A DNA stretch of 64,000 bases from Terriglobia bacterium (lineage in GTDB: Bacteria; Acidobacteriota; Terriglobia; JAIQFV01): assembly GCA_020072965.1 (NCBI GenBank), contig JAIQFY010000025.1, positions 1-64,000 of the forward strand. Reading direction: 5' to 3'. A program made the position numbers and the translations under genes. Below, in pieces: positions 1 through 8,277 of the stretch; the stretch's first letter is position 1, and the number at the start of each line of letters is the position of its first letter. The notes under the pieces are model-generated. The model had not been told where the DNA came from. It worked only from the letters and a program-made list of their open reading frames with translations, and did not search any database.

Positions 1-444
1 GCGTGCGCCTTGGGTCGGGAAGGTCGTATCAGTACATGAACGATGGTGCCAGATCAAAATTCAACTAGGTTGTACGCTTGGGGAAAAATCCCTTTTCCCT
101 CCTCCACTCCGTGATATTGAAGTTGTAAATTGGCCCGGGTGACGCGAGTCAAGAACGGGTCGTGGATTTGTAGATTGTTGAGACCTGGCGCCATCCGCCT
201 ACTTGTTTCAACGCATCCGCCTGGGCGGACAAAGAACGCATGTGTGCGCCACCCGGCCGATCTATCGGGGTGTGCGCCATTCGGCCGATTCGGCATCCTG
301 TTACAAATCCGTCCTCGAATTATTCACAGTGCAAAGGCCTTGAGTCTCGCGAACTTTATGCCACGGTCTTCCTTGTGTCCTTGAGGTATGTCTGGGCGGG
401 GGAGTAGAATCGCAGCTGTCGTTAGGGTAGAAGAGCCTGCGGCC
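1..444. other. Non-coding leader region with a REP-like hairpin
   Basis: I see no convincing gene here; the ORFs in the track are short and overlap on both strands. The first 30 bases recur almost exactly near 9800. Around 234-255 lies one arm of the window-wide REP-like family (GCATGTGTGCGCCACCC), followed by a second GTGTGCGCCA half and short GGCCGAT inverted repeats. The promoter of the following sigma-factor operon should lie here, but I cannot place it. Confidence 0.5.
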
Positions 445-1056
445 ATGATGGACCTGAAGAAGGACTGGACACTGAACGCTGAAGCCTTCCACCAATTTCT
501 CAGTTGGCTCGAGGAGGGTGTCGATTCCAGCGGTGAGAAGTATCTCGAGATGCGCCGGAGGCTTGTCCATTATTTCGACCGCAAGAACTGCCTTTCACCG
601 GATGAGCTGGCGGACGAAACATTGAACCGGGTCGCCCGAAAGCTCGAGGAGAAGGGCGCGATTACCGACGTCTCGCCCGCCCACTATTGCTATATCGTCG
701 CCAAGTTCGTCTTCCTGGAATATACGCGTGCGGCCAAACAGGCCCTGACAACCGCTGATGGATCGTCGAGCGCCCGTCATGTTGTTCCGGACTTGGCGGT
801 CTCTTCAGGGCCTGATACGGCTGTCGAAACCCAAGAGAAGCTGCTCGACTGTCTCGACAAGTGTCTGAAGAAGCTGGAGTCGGGTGATCGAGAGCTCATT
901 CTTGAGTATTATCAGGGTGAGCAGCGGATAAAGATCGAGAGACGGGTCCAACTGGCAGCGCGTTTCGGCCTTTCGATGAATGCGCTGAGCATCCGGGCCT
1001 GCCGTATCCGCAACAGGCTCGAGCATTGCGTCATCACGTGTTCCAGAGAAACTTGA
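445..1056 (+). CDS. RNA polymerase sigma factor, ECF-like
   Basis: Probably a sigma-70-family transcription factor of about 203 residues. The N-terminal half holds a helical region-2-like stretch (DELADETLNRVARKL), and the C-terminal half a region-4-like helix-turn-helix in which LSMNALSIRACRIRNRL would be the recognition part. I chose the ATG pair at 445/448 rather than the upstream start at 388 because the product then starts right before the conserved-looking part and has a purine-rich stretch upstream. It lies 25 bases ahead of a membrane anti-sigma candidate and then a TPR-CHAT gene, so the three look like one operon in which this factor is held by its neighbour. The family assignment rests on the helical pattern and the context, so it is moderately sure; the target promoters are unknown. 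Confidence 0.7.
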   Translation: MMDLKKDWTLNAEAFHQFLSWLEEGVDSSGEKYLEMRRRLVHYFDRKNCLSPDELADETLNRVARKLEEKGAITDVSPAHYCYIVAKFVFLEYTRAAKQALTTADGSSSARHVVPDLAVSSGPDTAVETQEKLLDCLDKCLKKLESGDRELILEYYQGEQRIKIERRVQLAARFGLSMNALSIRACRIRNRLEHCVITCSRET

Positions 1057-1081
1057 CGGATTCTTCCGCATTCTGTCTTAT

Positions 1082-2062
1082 ATGAGTGAGATGATGTCTC
1101 TATCAGACAAGAATGGATATGATGACCAGTTTCTGCTTCAGTATCTTCTTGGTTCTCTGTCCAATGAAGAGGCCGAGCGCCTGGATGAGTTGAGCATCTC
1201 GGATGACGAGTTTGCATTGCGGTTGGACTCGGTCGAAAACGATCTCGTGGACGCTTGTGTCAGAGGTGAGCCTTTCGGCGAGACACTGGAGCGATTCAAA
1301 GCGTTCTATCTATCTTCGTTGAGAAGAGGCGAGAAGGTGAGATTCGCCGAGACCCTTCGCGCGTTCGAGAATAGAGCGGCAATCGCCCAACTTGCCCCGC
1401 CCACAGGACTTTCAAGTTCTCAGCCATCAGAAGATGCCTGGCAACAGTTTTTCCGACGGTGGTTCTTCCCCTTCCAGCACTTAAACCCCCAGTGGGCGCT
1501 GGCGGGCGTAGCGCTGGTGATGCTTCTCGCAAGCGGTCTTCTGCTCCTGAATGAACTGCGAATTCGAAAGCAAGTGGCCGGGGCGAAGGCCGATCGTGCG
1601 GTGCTTGACGAGCGAGGACAGCAGCTGCAGACAGAGATCACCGAACAAGGTTCAGCCAATGCTGCGGCTTCAAAGGAATCAGAACAATTCCGTGAGCCCC
1701 AGGTGAACCGTGACCAGCTCAAGACCATTTCTATGCTTTTGTCCCCGCCGACCCGGGGCGCAATCCGCGTTCCGACAATCTCCGTGCCCGCGGGGACGGA
1801 CCGGGTGGAATTGCTCTTGGTGCTTGAATCAGACGACTTTCCAACCTATCGAGTCGTGCTTAAAGATCCGGCAACCAACCAGATTCTCTGGCGAAGCACT
1901 GACCTTAAGACCAAGTCGGCAGGCAATAACAAGGCTGTCTCATTCGGTTTCCGCGCCAACCTGCTGAAGGCGCGGAACTACCTTGCGGAGCTTACAGGAA
2001 TTCCTCCAGGCGGCACCCCCGATTTCATTAGTGCTTATCCCTTCCGCGTCATGTTAAAATAG
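1082..2062 (+). CDS. Single-pass membrane anti-sigma factor candidate
   Basis: 326 residues. The N-terminal 100 residues are acidic and helical (FLLQYLLGSLSNEEAERLDEL), as in bacterial anti-sigma domains. No HxxxCxxC zinc motif is visible, so it would be a zinc-free type. One membrane segment lies at about residues 137-160 (WALAGVALVMLLASGLLLL). A charged coiled stretch follows, then a C-terminal beta-rich extracytoplasmic domain that mentions no known motif. The gene sits between the sigma factor and the TPR-CHAT gene, 25 and 45 bases away. I infer that it ties the sigma factor to the membrane and senses something outside through the C-terminal domain. ATG codons at 1082, 1091 and 1094 compete as starts, and none has a strong ribosome site. 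Confidence 0.65.
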   Translation: MSEMMSLSDKNGYDDQFLLQYLLGSLSNEEAERLDELSISDDEFALRLDSVENDLVDACVRGEPFGETLERFKAFYLSSLRRGEKVRFAETLRAFENRAAIAQLAPPTGLSSSQPSEDAWQQFFRRWFFPFQHLNPQWALAGVALVMLLASGLLLLNELRIRKQVAGAKADRAVLDERGQQLQTEITEQGSANAAASKESEQFREPQVNRDQLKTISMLLSPPTRGAIRVPTISVPAGTDRVELLLVLESDDFPTYRVVLKDPATNQILWRSTDLKTKSAGNNKAVSFGFRANLLKARNYLAELTGIPPGGTPDFISAYPFRVMLK

Positions 2063-2107
2063 CGTTTCCCGAACGAATTCCAATTCATTCATGAAGGGGT
2101 ATTCGCT

Positions 2108-3913
2108 ATGATGCGAAGCATCCGCTCTTACTCGCTCGTTACCGGTCTTGTCGCCCGGAGGACGTGCGCCGTGTTTGCTGCAGCGTGGGCTCTCTCGCCC
2201 TTTTCACTGGCCGTCTGCCCACCTCCCCTTTTCCAAGGATCTTCTCCTGCCACCCAAGCAGTCCCCGAACAGGATCAGCGCGAAGTCACGATTCTTGAAC
2301 CGGGCAAGCCACTGGAAAGCAGAATCGCTCGTGGAAAGAAGTACGGGTATAAGTTCGAACTGAGCCAAAGGCAGTATGCCGCCGTTGCCATTGATTGCCA
2401 AGGTGCGGCAGCAATTATTAGGCTCCTTGACACTGCAGGCACTGAAATCGACCGGTCTTTTGTGAGTGCACAATCCGTCAATAGGAGGATCGAGATCGTG
2501 GCGGAGACAACGGGTCGCTACGGTGTGGAGCTAGAAAATAAGTCGGGGCCAGTCCCGACGGAGACATGCACAATTCTACTTTCAGAACCGCGTCCCGCCT
2601 CCGAGAAGGATCATCAGCTTCAACAGGCCCGGACCCTGGCCTTTAAGGCCGAGATTCTTAGCGGCGCCGGAAAGTACCCTGAGGCGCTGGAATCGGCGCA
2701 GAAGGCTCTGGAACTGCGGCAAAGGGAGCTGGGGCCGGAGGATGCTTTGGTAGGCAATTCGCTTTTTACCCTTGGAAACGTCTATCTCGCCACGGCGGAC
2801 CTTCCAGAAGCCGAAGCAGTCTACCAGCGTGCGTTGAAGATCCAGGTGAAAACGACTGGCCCGGCAAGTGATAGCATCTTCAAAACCCTTAACAACCTGG
2901 GGGCCGTCTACGCACAAAAAGGAGAACCTGACAAAGCCAAGCTGTCTTTGCAACGCGCACTGGAGGCTGGAGAAAAAGTGTTTGGCGCGGAAGCTCCGGC
3001 ATTGGCCAACTCACTTGTCAATCTCGCGAACGTCTATGATGACGAAGCGGACTACGGCAAGGCAATCACCTATTATGAACGGGCAATGGCGATTGCCGAA
3101 AAGACGTTTGGTCCGGATTATCCCGGCCTTGCCACTATAGTCGCGAACCTTGCCGGGGTGTACTCTGAAAAAGGCGACTATCAGAAGGCCGAGAGTCTTG
3201 GTCAGCGTGCAGTGTCGATCCTGGAGAGGACTTCCGGGCCCGAAGATCGCCGGCTCGGAGTCCCCCTGGAGAATCTTGCCGACGCGTACCGTTTGGAAGG
3301 GGCTATTGATAAAGCGGAACCGCTCTACAAGCGCGCGCTCAAGATTTTCGAGAAAACGCAGGGACCGGAGCATCCGCTCGTCGCGGATGCTCTGACGAAT
3401 CTGGCCGACATCGATCACGACCGCCACGATTTCGCAACCGCGGAGGCGCTTTACCGGAGAGCGCTCGCTATCAGAGAAAAAAAGCTGGGGGCCGGCCATC
3501 CCGACGTGGCGCTTTCATTCGATCACCTCGGAACGCTTTTCCGAGATCGAGGGGATTTCGACCGCGCAGAGGATTTCTACCGGAAGGCGCTGGCGATTCG
3601 CGAAAAGGCCCTCGGGCCCGAGCATCCCGATGTGGTCAACACTCTCACCAACTTATCGACCCTTCAAATGGCAGGCCCTCGGGCCCGAGCATCCCGATGT
3701 GGTCAACACTCTCACCAACTTATCGACCCTTCAAATGGCGATGGGCAACTTCGGGGAAGCGGAAGGGTCCCTGTCGCAGGCCATCGCTATCAGCGAGCAC
3801 AACGCCGATCTGAATCTCCTTGCCGGCTCGGAGCGGCAGAAGCTGGCCTATCTGAAACTGTTGTCACCCCAGCTGAATCAAGCGATCACGCTGAATGCGA
3901 GTCTTGCGCCTGA
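2108..3913 (+). CDS. TPR-repeat N-terminal part of a split TPR-CHAT protein
   Basis: First part of what was one gene. Residues 1-45 look like a signal peptide. About 50-165 form a beta-rich pre-peptidase-like domain. From about 170 onward there are kinesin-light-chain-type TPR repeats of about 42 residues, with the recurring pattern ALxIREKxLGPEHPDVA. The reading frame is lost after the second copy of a perfect 67-bp tandem duplication (3606-3672 and 3673-3739), so the last 80 or so residues of this ORF are out-of-frame. Removing one copy joins it in frame to the CHAT ORF and gives a protein of about 1107 residues. The ATG at 2108 (or 2111) follows AAGGGG. The gene is third in the sigma/anti-sigma operon. 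TPRs usually bind partner proteins, so this half would carry target recognition. Confidence 0.85.
   Translation: MMRSIRSYSLVTGLVARRTCAVFAAAWALSPFSLAVCPPPLFQGSSPATQAVPEQDQREVTILEPGKPLESRIARGKKYGYKFELSQRQYAAVAIDCQGAAAIIRLLDTAGTEIDRSFVSAQSVNRRIEIVAETTGRYGVELENKSGPVPTETCTILLSEPRPASEKDHQLQQARTLAFKAEILSGAGKYPEALESAQKALELRQRELGPEDALVGNSLFTLGNVYLATADLPEAEAVYQRALKIQVKTTGPASDSIFKTLNNLGAVYAQKGEPDKAKLSLQRALEAGEKVFGAEAPALANSLVNLANVYDDEADYGKAITYYERAMAIAEKTFGPDYPGLATIVANLAGVYSEKGDYQKAESLGQRAVSILERTSGPEDRRLGVPLENLADAYRLEGAIDKAEPLYKRALKIFEKTQGPEHPLVADALTNLADIDHDRHDFATAEALYRRALAIREKKLGAGHPDVALSFDHLGTLFRDRGDFDRAEDFYRKALAIREKALGPEHPDVVNTLTNLSTLQMAGPRARASRCGQHSHQLIDPSNGDGQLRGSGRVPVAGHRYQRAQRRSESPCRLGAAEAGLSETVVTPAESSDHAECESCA
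3606..3739. repeat. Perfect 67-bp tandem duplication causing a frameshift
   Basis: Bases 3606-3672 and 3673-3739 are identical copies starting AGGCCCTCGGGCCC and ending CTTCAAATGGC. Because 67 is not a multiple of three, the second copy moves the downstream CHAT region into another frame. It is either a recent slipped-strand mutation, a phase-variation-like event, or an assembly error. Confidence 0.97.
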
Positions 3914-5498
3914 ACAGGCCGCCGCCCGCGACCTGGCGGCCACGACCGTGTTGCAACGTAAAGGCCGCGTACAGGATCTCCTTTCCGACAATCTTAAAGT
4001 GCTGCGACAGCACTTGAATACCGAGGACGCAAAACTACTCGATGCGTTGGATGACGTCACATCTCGGCTGGCCCGGCTGGTTCTGGGCGGCCCCGCAAAC
4101 ACAACTATCGAGGAACATCAGAAGCGCGTCAATGCGTTGAAGGAAGAGCGGGAACATCTTGAGGCCGAGATCAGCAAGCGCAGCGCCGAGTTCCTCGCCG
4201 TGTCACAACCGGTCACGTTAGAAGCCGTGCGCAGCGCTCTACCCGGGAACACCGCCTTGCTGGAATTCATGGCATACAGGAGATACCTTCCCGGAGGAGT
4301 AACGGACCAGGATCGCGTGGGCGAGTCGCGCTATGTCGTCTACGTTATCCGCCCCACCGGCGACGTGCAGTGGAGAGAGTTGGGCGAGAGCAAGGTTCTC
4401 GACCGAGCGATCGATGCCTTCCGCCTGGCGCTGCGCGATTCCAAAAGAAATGATGTCGCCCAACTCGCGCGTGCCGTGGACGATAGGGTTATGCGGCCCG
4501 TGCGCAACCTGATCGGGGATGCCACCCACCTGCTCGTTTCACCGGATGGGGAGCTCGACCTCATCCCCTTTGAAGCCCTGGTGGATGAGAATGGCCGCTA
4601 TTTGCTGGAGCGCTACTCGATCACCTACCTGACTGCCGGGCGCGACTTGCTCCGAATGCAGGTGCCCCGGGAAAGTCGTAGTAACCCCATTGTGGTGGCC
4701 GACCCGTTCTTCGGTGAGCCAGGGATCACGCAGATTGCAGAGGCGCGCCCGCTAAAGGTGAATCATACAAAGACCGCCTCCGCACGCCGGAGCATCACCA
4801 GCGGGCAGGATTTGTCCACCGTCTACTTTGCCCCGCTCGTCGGCACGGCCCAGGAAGCTCACACAATTCACTCCCTCTTCCCTGAGGCCAGAGTCCTCAC
4901 TGGAGAGCAAGCGACCGAGGCTGCCCTCAAGGGAGTTGACGCGCCCAAGATCCTGCACATCGCTACGCACGGATTCTTTCTGCAGGATCCGGGGAGTGAC
5001 ACCGGGCCGGCGACGCCCGGCCCTGCAGCGAGCGGCACCCGCGCTATTCAGGCGAGGGTCAACATCGAGAATCCGCTGTTGCGATCGGGATTGGCCCTCG
5101 CGGGGGCCAATCTGAACAAAGGCGGTGGCGATAACGGCATCCTCACCGCCCTGGAGGCCGCGAACCTCAACCTCTGGGGAACGAAGCTGGTGACGCTCTC
5201 CGCCTGCGATACCGGGGTGGGCGAGGTGAAGAACGGGGAAGGCGTGTACGGACTCCGGCGGGCGTTTTTCCTGGCCGGGACGGAAACCCTGGTCATGAGC
5301 CTGTGGCCGGTCAGTGACTACGTCACGCGGGAATTGATGAGTGATTACTATGGAGGACTGAAAAAGGGCCTGGGGCGGGGTGAGGCGCTGCGGCAGGCGC
5401 AATTGGCCATACTTAAGCGCAAAGGTCACCAGCATCCGTTCTATTGGGCCAGCTTCATCCAATCAGGCGAATGGGCGAATCTCGACGGCAAACGATAA
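3630..5498 (+). CDS. CHAT-domain caspase-like peptidase (C-terminal part)
   Basis: C-terminal part of the split TPR-CHAT protein. The ORF opens inside the 67-bp duplication, so its first 35 residues (up to the ATG at 3735) are unlikely to be native. A helical linker follows (about residues 60-190), then the CHAT domain (about 195-620). The caspase-like dyad is visible: His447 in LHIATHGFF and Cys526 in TLSACDTGVG, both in the usual order and spacing, followed by RRAFFLAGTETLVMSLWPV, typical of the family. CHAT proteins are cysteine peptidases that cleave partner proteins, often after activation through their TPR part. With the signal peptide on the N-terminal ORF, this one may work outside the cytoplasm. 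Its substrate is unknown. The anti-sigma neighbour suggests a regulated stress or envelope role. Confidence 0.9.
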   Translation: MWSTLSPTYRPFKWQALGPEHPDVVNTLTNLSTLQMAMGNFGEAEGSLSQAIAISEHNADLNLLAGSERQKLAYLKLLSPQLNQAITLNASLAPEQAAARDLAATTVLQRKGRVQDLLSDNLKVLRQHLNTEDAKLLDALDDVTSRLARLVLGGPANTTIEEHQKRVNALKEEREHLEAEISKRSAEFLAVSQPVTLEAVRSALPGNTALLEFMAYRRYLPGGVTDQDRVGESRYVVYVIRPTGDVQWRELGESKVLDRAIDAFRLALRDSKRNDVAQLARAVDDRVMRPVRNLIGDATHLLVSPDGELDLIPFEALVDENGRYLLERYSITYLTAGRDLLRMQVPRESRSNPIVVADPFFGEPGITQIAEARPLKVNHTKTASARRSITSGQDLSTVYFAPLVGTAQEAHTIHSLFPEARVLTGEQATEAALKGVDAPKILHIATHGFFLQDPGSDTGPATPGPAASGTRAIQARVNIENPLLRSGLALAGANLNKGGGDNGILTALEAANLNLWGTKLVTLSACDTGVGEVKNGEGVYGLRRAFFLAGTETLVMSLWPVSDYVTRELMSDYYGGLKKGLGRGEALRQAQLAILKRKGHQHPFYWASFIQSGEWANLDGKR

Positions 5499-6017
5499 CC
5501 GCCGGATGGTGAAGTCGGGAGTCGGGAGACGGGGGATGGAAGCCAGAAGCCGGAAGCCGGAATTCGGATGTCAGAAGGCAGAGGTCAGAAGGCAGAGGTC
5601 AGAAGTCAGAAGTCAGAGGTCAGAGGTCAGAAGTCAGAAGGCAGAAGCACGAAGCCAGAAGTCAGAAGCGGGAGAAAGAAAGTCAGGTTTTTCACTCCTT
5701 GGCTCGAGGATTTCGCCACAGAAAAGGTGTGGTTTTTCTGACTTCAAACTTCTATGTTCTATCCTCTGGCCTCCGGCTTCCAGTCTCTGACTTCCGACTT
5801 CTGGCCTCTGGCTTCTGACTTCCGGCTTCGATCGCCTCAACAATGGAAATCCCATGAAATACTTTCCCCTCCCAGTCTTATCTAAGTGAATAGCGGATCA
5901 ACTTGTCTTTCGGGCTGCCGAGCCCGTTGCGTACATTAAAGCCCGGAGGCGGGCGAGGGAGGAGTACGCTCAGGTTGAGCCCGCGCAGTTTACCAGCCCC
6001 AAGCAAGGAGGAATCCC
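5499..6017. repeat. Degenerate heptad GTCAGAA array with complementary arm
   Basis: This gap holds a minisatellite. Bases about 5510-5680 are built from 7-bp units such as GTCAGAA, GTCAGAG and GGCAGAG. Bases about 5765-5830 carry the complementary series (TCTGACTTCCGACTTC), so the two arms could pair into a long imperfect hairpin of about 320 bases. The ORF track proteins here (RSQRSEVRSQ and the like) are translations of the repeat, not genes. Related arrays lie at 57630-57760 and 61470-61600. The rest (5840-6000) shows only the strong ribosome site of the next gene. Confidence 0.85.
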
Positions 6018-7535
6018 ATGCAACTGAAGTTCAGATTGCCAGTACCTGGAATCGGAGCGTGTAAGTGGAGCATCATCATCGGATTGTTGGTTCTGGGTTG
6101 TGCCGTTTCTGCGGCCATGATCCCGAACCTGTTCCCGTTTCTCGACCCGGCCGGTATCGTTTCCACCTACAACGTCAACGGCCCCATCGATGAGACCAAC
6201 GCCTTTTTCCAAAGCTTGGGCACCAACGGCCGTTCCTGTGCCACCTGCCACATTGCAGGTAACGCCTTCGGCCTGAGTGCCCAACATGCGCAGTCGCGTT
6301 TCCGGGCGACCCGGGGGCGCGACCCCCTGTTCGCTGCGGTGGACGGCGCCAATTGCCCCACCGTCAGCCCGGGCGATCCGGAAGGACATAGCTTGTTGTT
6401 GAAGAACGGCCTGATCCGGGTTGGCCTACAGATGCGTGCAAACGCTCAGTTCACAATCCGCGCCGTCCACGATCCCTATGGTTGCGCCAGCGTCACGGAC
6501 CCGGTTACAGGCCAGCAGACCATCTCCGTTTACCGTCGCCCGCTGCCGACCTCCAATCTGAGATTTCTGAGCACTGTCATGTTCGACGGCCGCGAGACGA
6601 TTCAGCCGCTCAACAATGCGCAAACATTCCAGGCAAATCTCGTGACCGATCTGATGCACCAGGCGATGGACGCGACCTTGGGACACGCCCAGGCAGCGAA
6701 CCCACCGACCACAGAACAACAAACAGCAATTGTCAATTTCGAGCTGGGGCTCTTCAGCGCCCAGGTCCTCGATCGGCGCGCGGGACTGCTGTTCGCTCAC
6801 GGCGCCCAGGGTGGTCCCCTGAACCTGTCCCAGCAGTCCTATTATCCGGGTATTAATGATTCGCTCGGACACGATCCCCAGGGGGCGGCGTTTAATCCGG
6901 CGGTGTTCTCAATTTTTGAGGCGTGGGCGAACCGGGCCGGGCATGATTCGGACGGAGAGGACTCAGCAGAGCTCCGGCAGAGGATCGCAGCCGGCGAGAC
7001 CCTCTTTAACACTCATCCCCTGACGATCTCAAATGTCAGGGGCCTGAATGATAACTCCGCGCTGGGCACATCTCTGCCCATTGCTCCCTTCCAAGGTACG
7101 TGCACCACTTGCCACAACACGCCAAATGTCGGGAACCACTCATTTCCATTGCCCCTCGACATCGGGACAGGTCATGATGCCGCCAACGAGCCTGACACAC
7201 AGATTGCGAGCGGAATTTCAGAGCTCAGCTTTCCGGATCTTCCGGTCTTTGAAATTACCGGATGCCCGAATCCTTTCCCGGATCCGCAACAGCCGAATGC
7301 ACCTTTCGTGATCTTCACAACCGATCCCGGGAAGGCTTTGATTTCGGGGCAGTGCAGCGATGTGAATCGTATCAAGGGGCCGATCCTTCGCGGACTTGCC
7401 GCCCGGGCGCCTTACTTCCATAACGGCGCGGCGCGGAACTTAAACGAGGTGGTAAACTTTTACAACCAGCGTTTCCAGATGAACCTCACTGACAAAGAGA
7501 AGTCCCAACTGGTTGCATTCCTGAATTCCCTCTAA
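6018..7535 (+). CDS. Dihaem cytochrome c peroxidase/MauG-like protein, exported
   Basis: 505 residues with an N-terminal membrane or signal segment (IIIGLLVLGCAVSA). There are two covalent haem sites: CATCH at residues 74-78 and CTTCH at 362-366. The C-terminal block GLAARAPYFHNGAARNLNEVV is the hallmark of the bacterial cytochrome c peroxidase/MauG family, which reduces hydrogen peroxide or oxidises protein-derived groups in the periplasm using two haems. The spacing between the haem sites is much longer than in classical 330-residue CcpA enzymes, so it belongs to a larger subfamily whose substrate I cannot name. The ATG at 6018 follows an excellent AAGGAGG ribosome site 8 bases upstream. 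It appears to be a single-gene unit: repeat DNA lies upstream and a long perfect hairpin lies 20 bases downstream. Confidence 0.85.
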   Translation: MQLKFRLPVPGIGACKWSIIIGLLVLGCAVSAAMIPNLFPFLDPAGIVSTYNVNGPIDETNAFFQSLGTNGRSCATCHIAGNAFGLSAQHAQSRFRATRGRDPLFAAVDGANCPTVSPGDPEGHSLLLKNGLIRVGLQMRANAQFTIRAVHDPYGCASVTDPVTGQQTISVYRRPLPTSNLRFLSTVMFDGRETIQPLNNAQTFQANLVTDLMHQAMDATLGHAQAANPPTTEQQTAIVNFELGLFSAQVLDRRAGLLFAHGAQGGPLNLSQQSYYPGINDSLGHDPQGAAFNPAVFSIFEAWANRAGHDSDGEDSAELRQRIAAGETLFNTHPLTISNVRGLNDNSALGTSLPIAPFQGTCTTCHNTPNVGNHSFPLPLDIGTGHDAANEPDTQIASGISELSFPDLPVFEITGCPNPFPDPQQPNAPFVIFTTDPGKALISGQCSDVNRIKGPILRGLAARAPYFHNGAARNLNEVVNFYNQRFQMNLTDKEKSQLVAFLNSL

Positions 7536-7554
7536 TAGCAACGGGACCTCGACT

Positions 7555-7592
7555 CCGCAGGCATCGTCCGCTGAAGCGGACGATGCCTGCGG
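7555..7592. terminator. Perfect 38-base hairpin after the cytochrome gene
   Basis: Two 18-base arms (CCGCAGGCATCGTCCGCT and its exact complement) are separated by only GA. It lies 20 bases after the stop codon, so it may end or protect the mRNA. No U-run follows, so it is not a textbook Rho-independent terminator. Confidence 0.5.
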
Positions 7593-8013
7593 CACCCCAC
7601 CAATGACAAAAAAGCTCAATTCCGCATCCATATGCAAGACTGCGGGACCTCAATTTACACCAGCCGAGCAAAACGAAAAAGCTCAGGTGCTACTGGGGGA
7701 AACTGAACTCTGAATTTGGTTGCGGATGTCGCAACCGACGATTCTTGCAACTCTCGCAGATCGCGGCCTACTGCCTGTCCAGCCATAAACCCTCCGGTTA
7801 GCAGAGGAAAAACGACCGATTTGCCTCTCGTTTTGAGCGATTGTGCCAAGTCTCCAGATCGCAAAACCGACAACGCGCAATCCGGGTAAGCCGCACGAAC
7901 CGAAGAAGTGTCTAAATGTGCGTTCTTAGTACCGGACATAATGCCGTGCTTATTGATTGACTAAATGTCCGGTGCGCGTTACACTGGCAGCGCAGTGAAA
8001 TCCCGAGGAACGA
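7593..8013. other. Gap with a decayed tRNA-fMet terminator/3'-end copy
   Basis: No believable gene. Bases about 7672-7726 (AAAAAGCTCAGGT...GGGGGAAACTGA...TTTGGTTGCGG) match the terminator plus tRNA 3' end found at 37852-37905 and 40487-40540, so this looks like an old decayed copy of the same module. The minus-strand ORF 7655-7939 reads through it and I do not believe it is coding. Confidence 0.5.
7931..7973. promoter_or_regulatory. Inverted repeat ACCGGACAT/ATGTCCGGT, possible operator
   Basis: Nine-base perfect arms at 7931-7939 and 7965-7973, 25 bases apart, lie 41 bases ahead of the DUF4160 start codon. An HTH protein is encoded in the same operon, so autoregulation here is plausible, but nothing else supports it. 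Confidence 0.35.
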
Positions 8014-8277
8014 TTGGGACAAGTCGAGGCTTTCACACTCCAGGGCCTCAAGCTCTGGTTCAACTCGTCAGATCACCTGCCGCAGCATTTGCACGTCATG
8101 AGGCGTGGTGACTGGGAGCTCCGGGTGTACTTCCTTGAGTGCACGGAGAATCACTTGGCCTTCGACCACAAATGGGGTCGCAAGAGCCCATCGGCGGTGG
8201 ATTGCTCTGCGATCTTAGCGGCGGTTCTAGAGCATCGCGTGGCACTCCTCGAAGAATGGGAACGGAAAGTATGCTAG
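8014..8277 (+). CDS. DUF4160-like small protein, possible toxin-antitoxin partner
   Basis: 87 residues. The stretch DHLPQHLHVMRRGDWELRVYF is typical of DUF4160 proteins (HxPPHxHV followed by a short beta hairpin). The start is a TTG at 8014 with GAGGA 5 bases upstream; there is no better in-frame start. The stop overlaps the start of the next gene (ATGCTAG), so the two are translationally coupled. DUF4160 genes are often followed by DUF2442 genes, as here, and such pairs have been proposed to be toxin-antitoxin-like, but no biochemical role is established to my knowledge. The family call is fairly sure; the function is unknown. Confidence 0.65.
   Translation: MGQVEAFTLQGLKLWFNSSDHLPQHLHVMRRGDWELRVYFLECTENHLAFDHKWGRKSPSAVDCSAILAAVLEHRVALLEEWERKVC

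Noticed and set aside
5380-5790. 136-residue ORF rich in RSQKSEVRSQ
   Set aside because: It is the translation of the 7-bp GTCAGAA array; the period and the amino-acid repeat come from the DNA repeat, not from a gene.
7655-7939. Minus-strand 94-residue ORF
   Set aside because: It reads through the decayed tRNA terminator copy, has no ribosome site and no recognisable domain.
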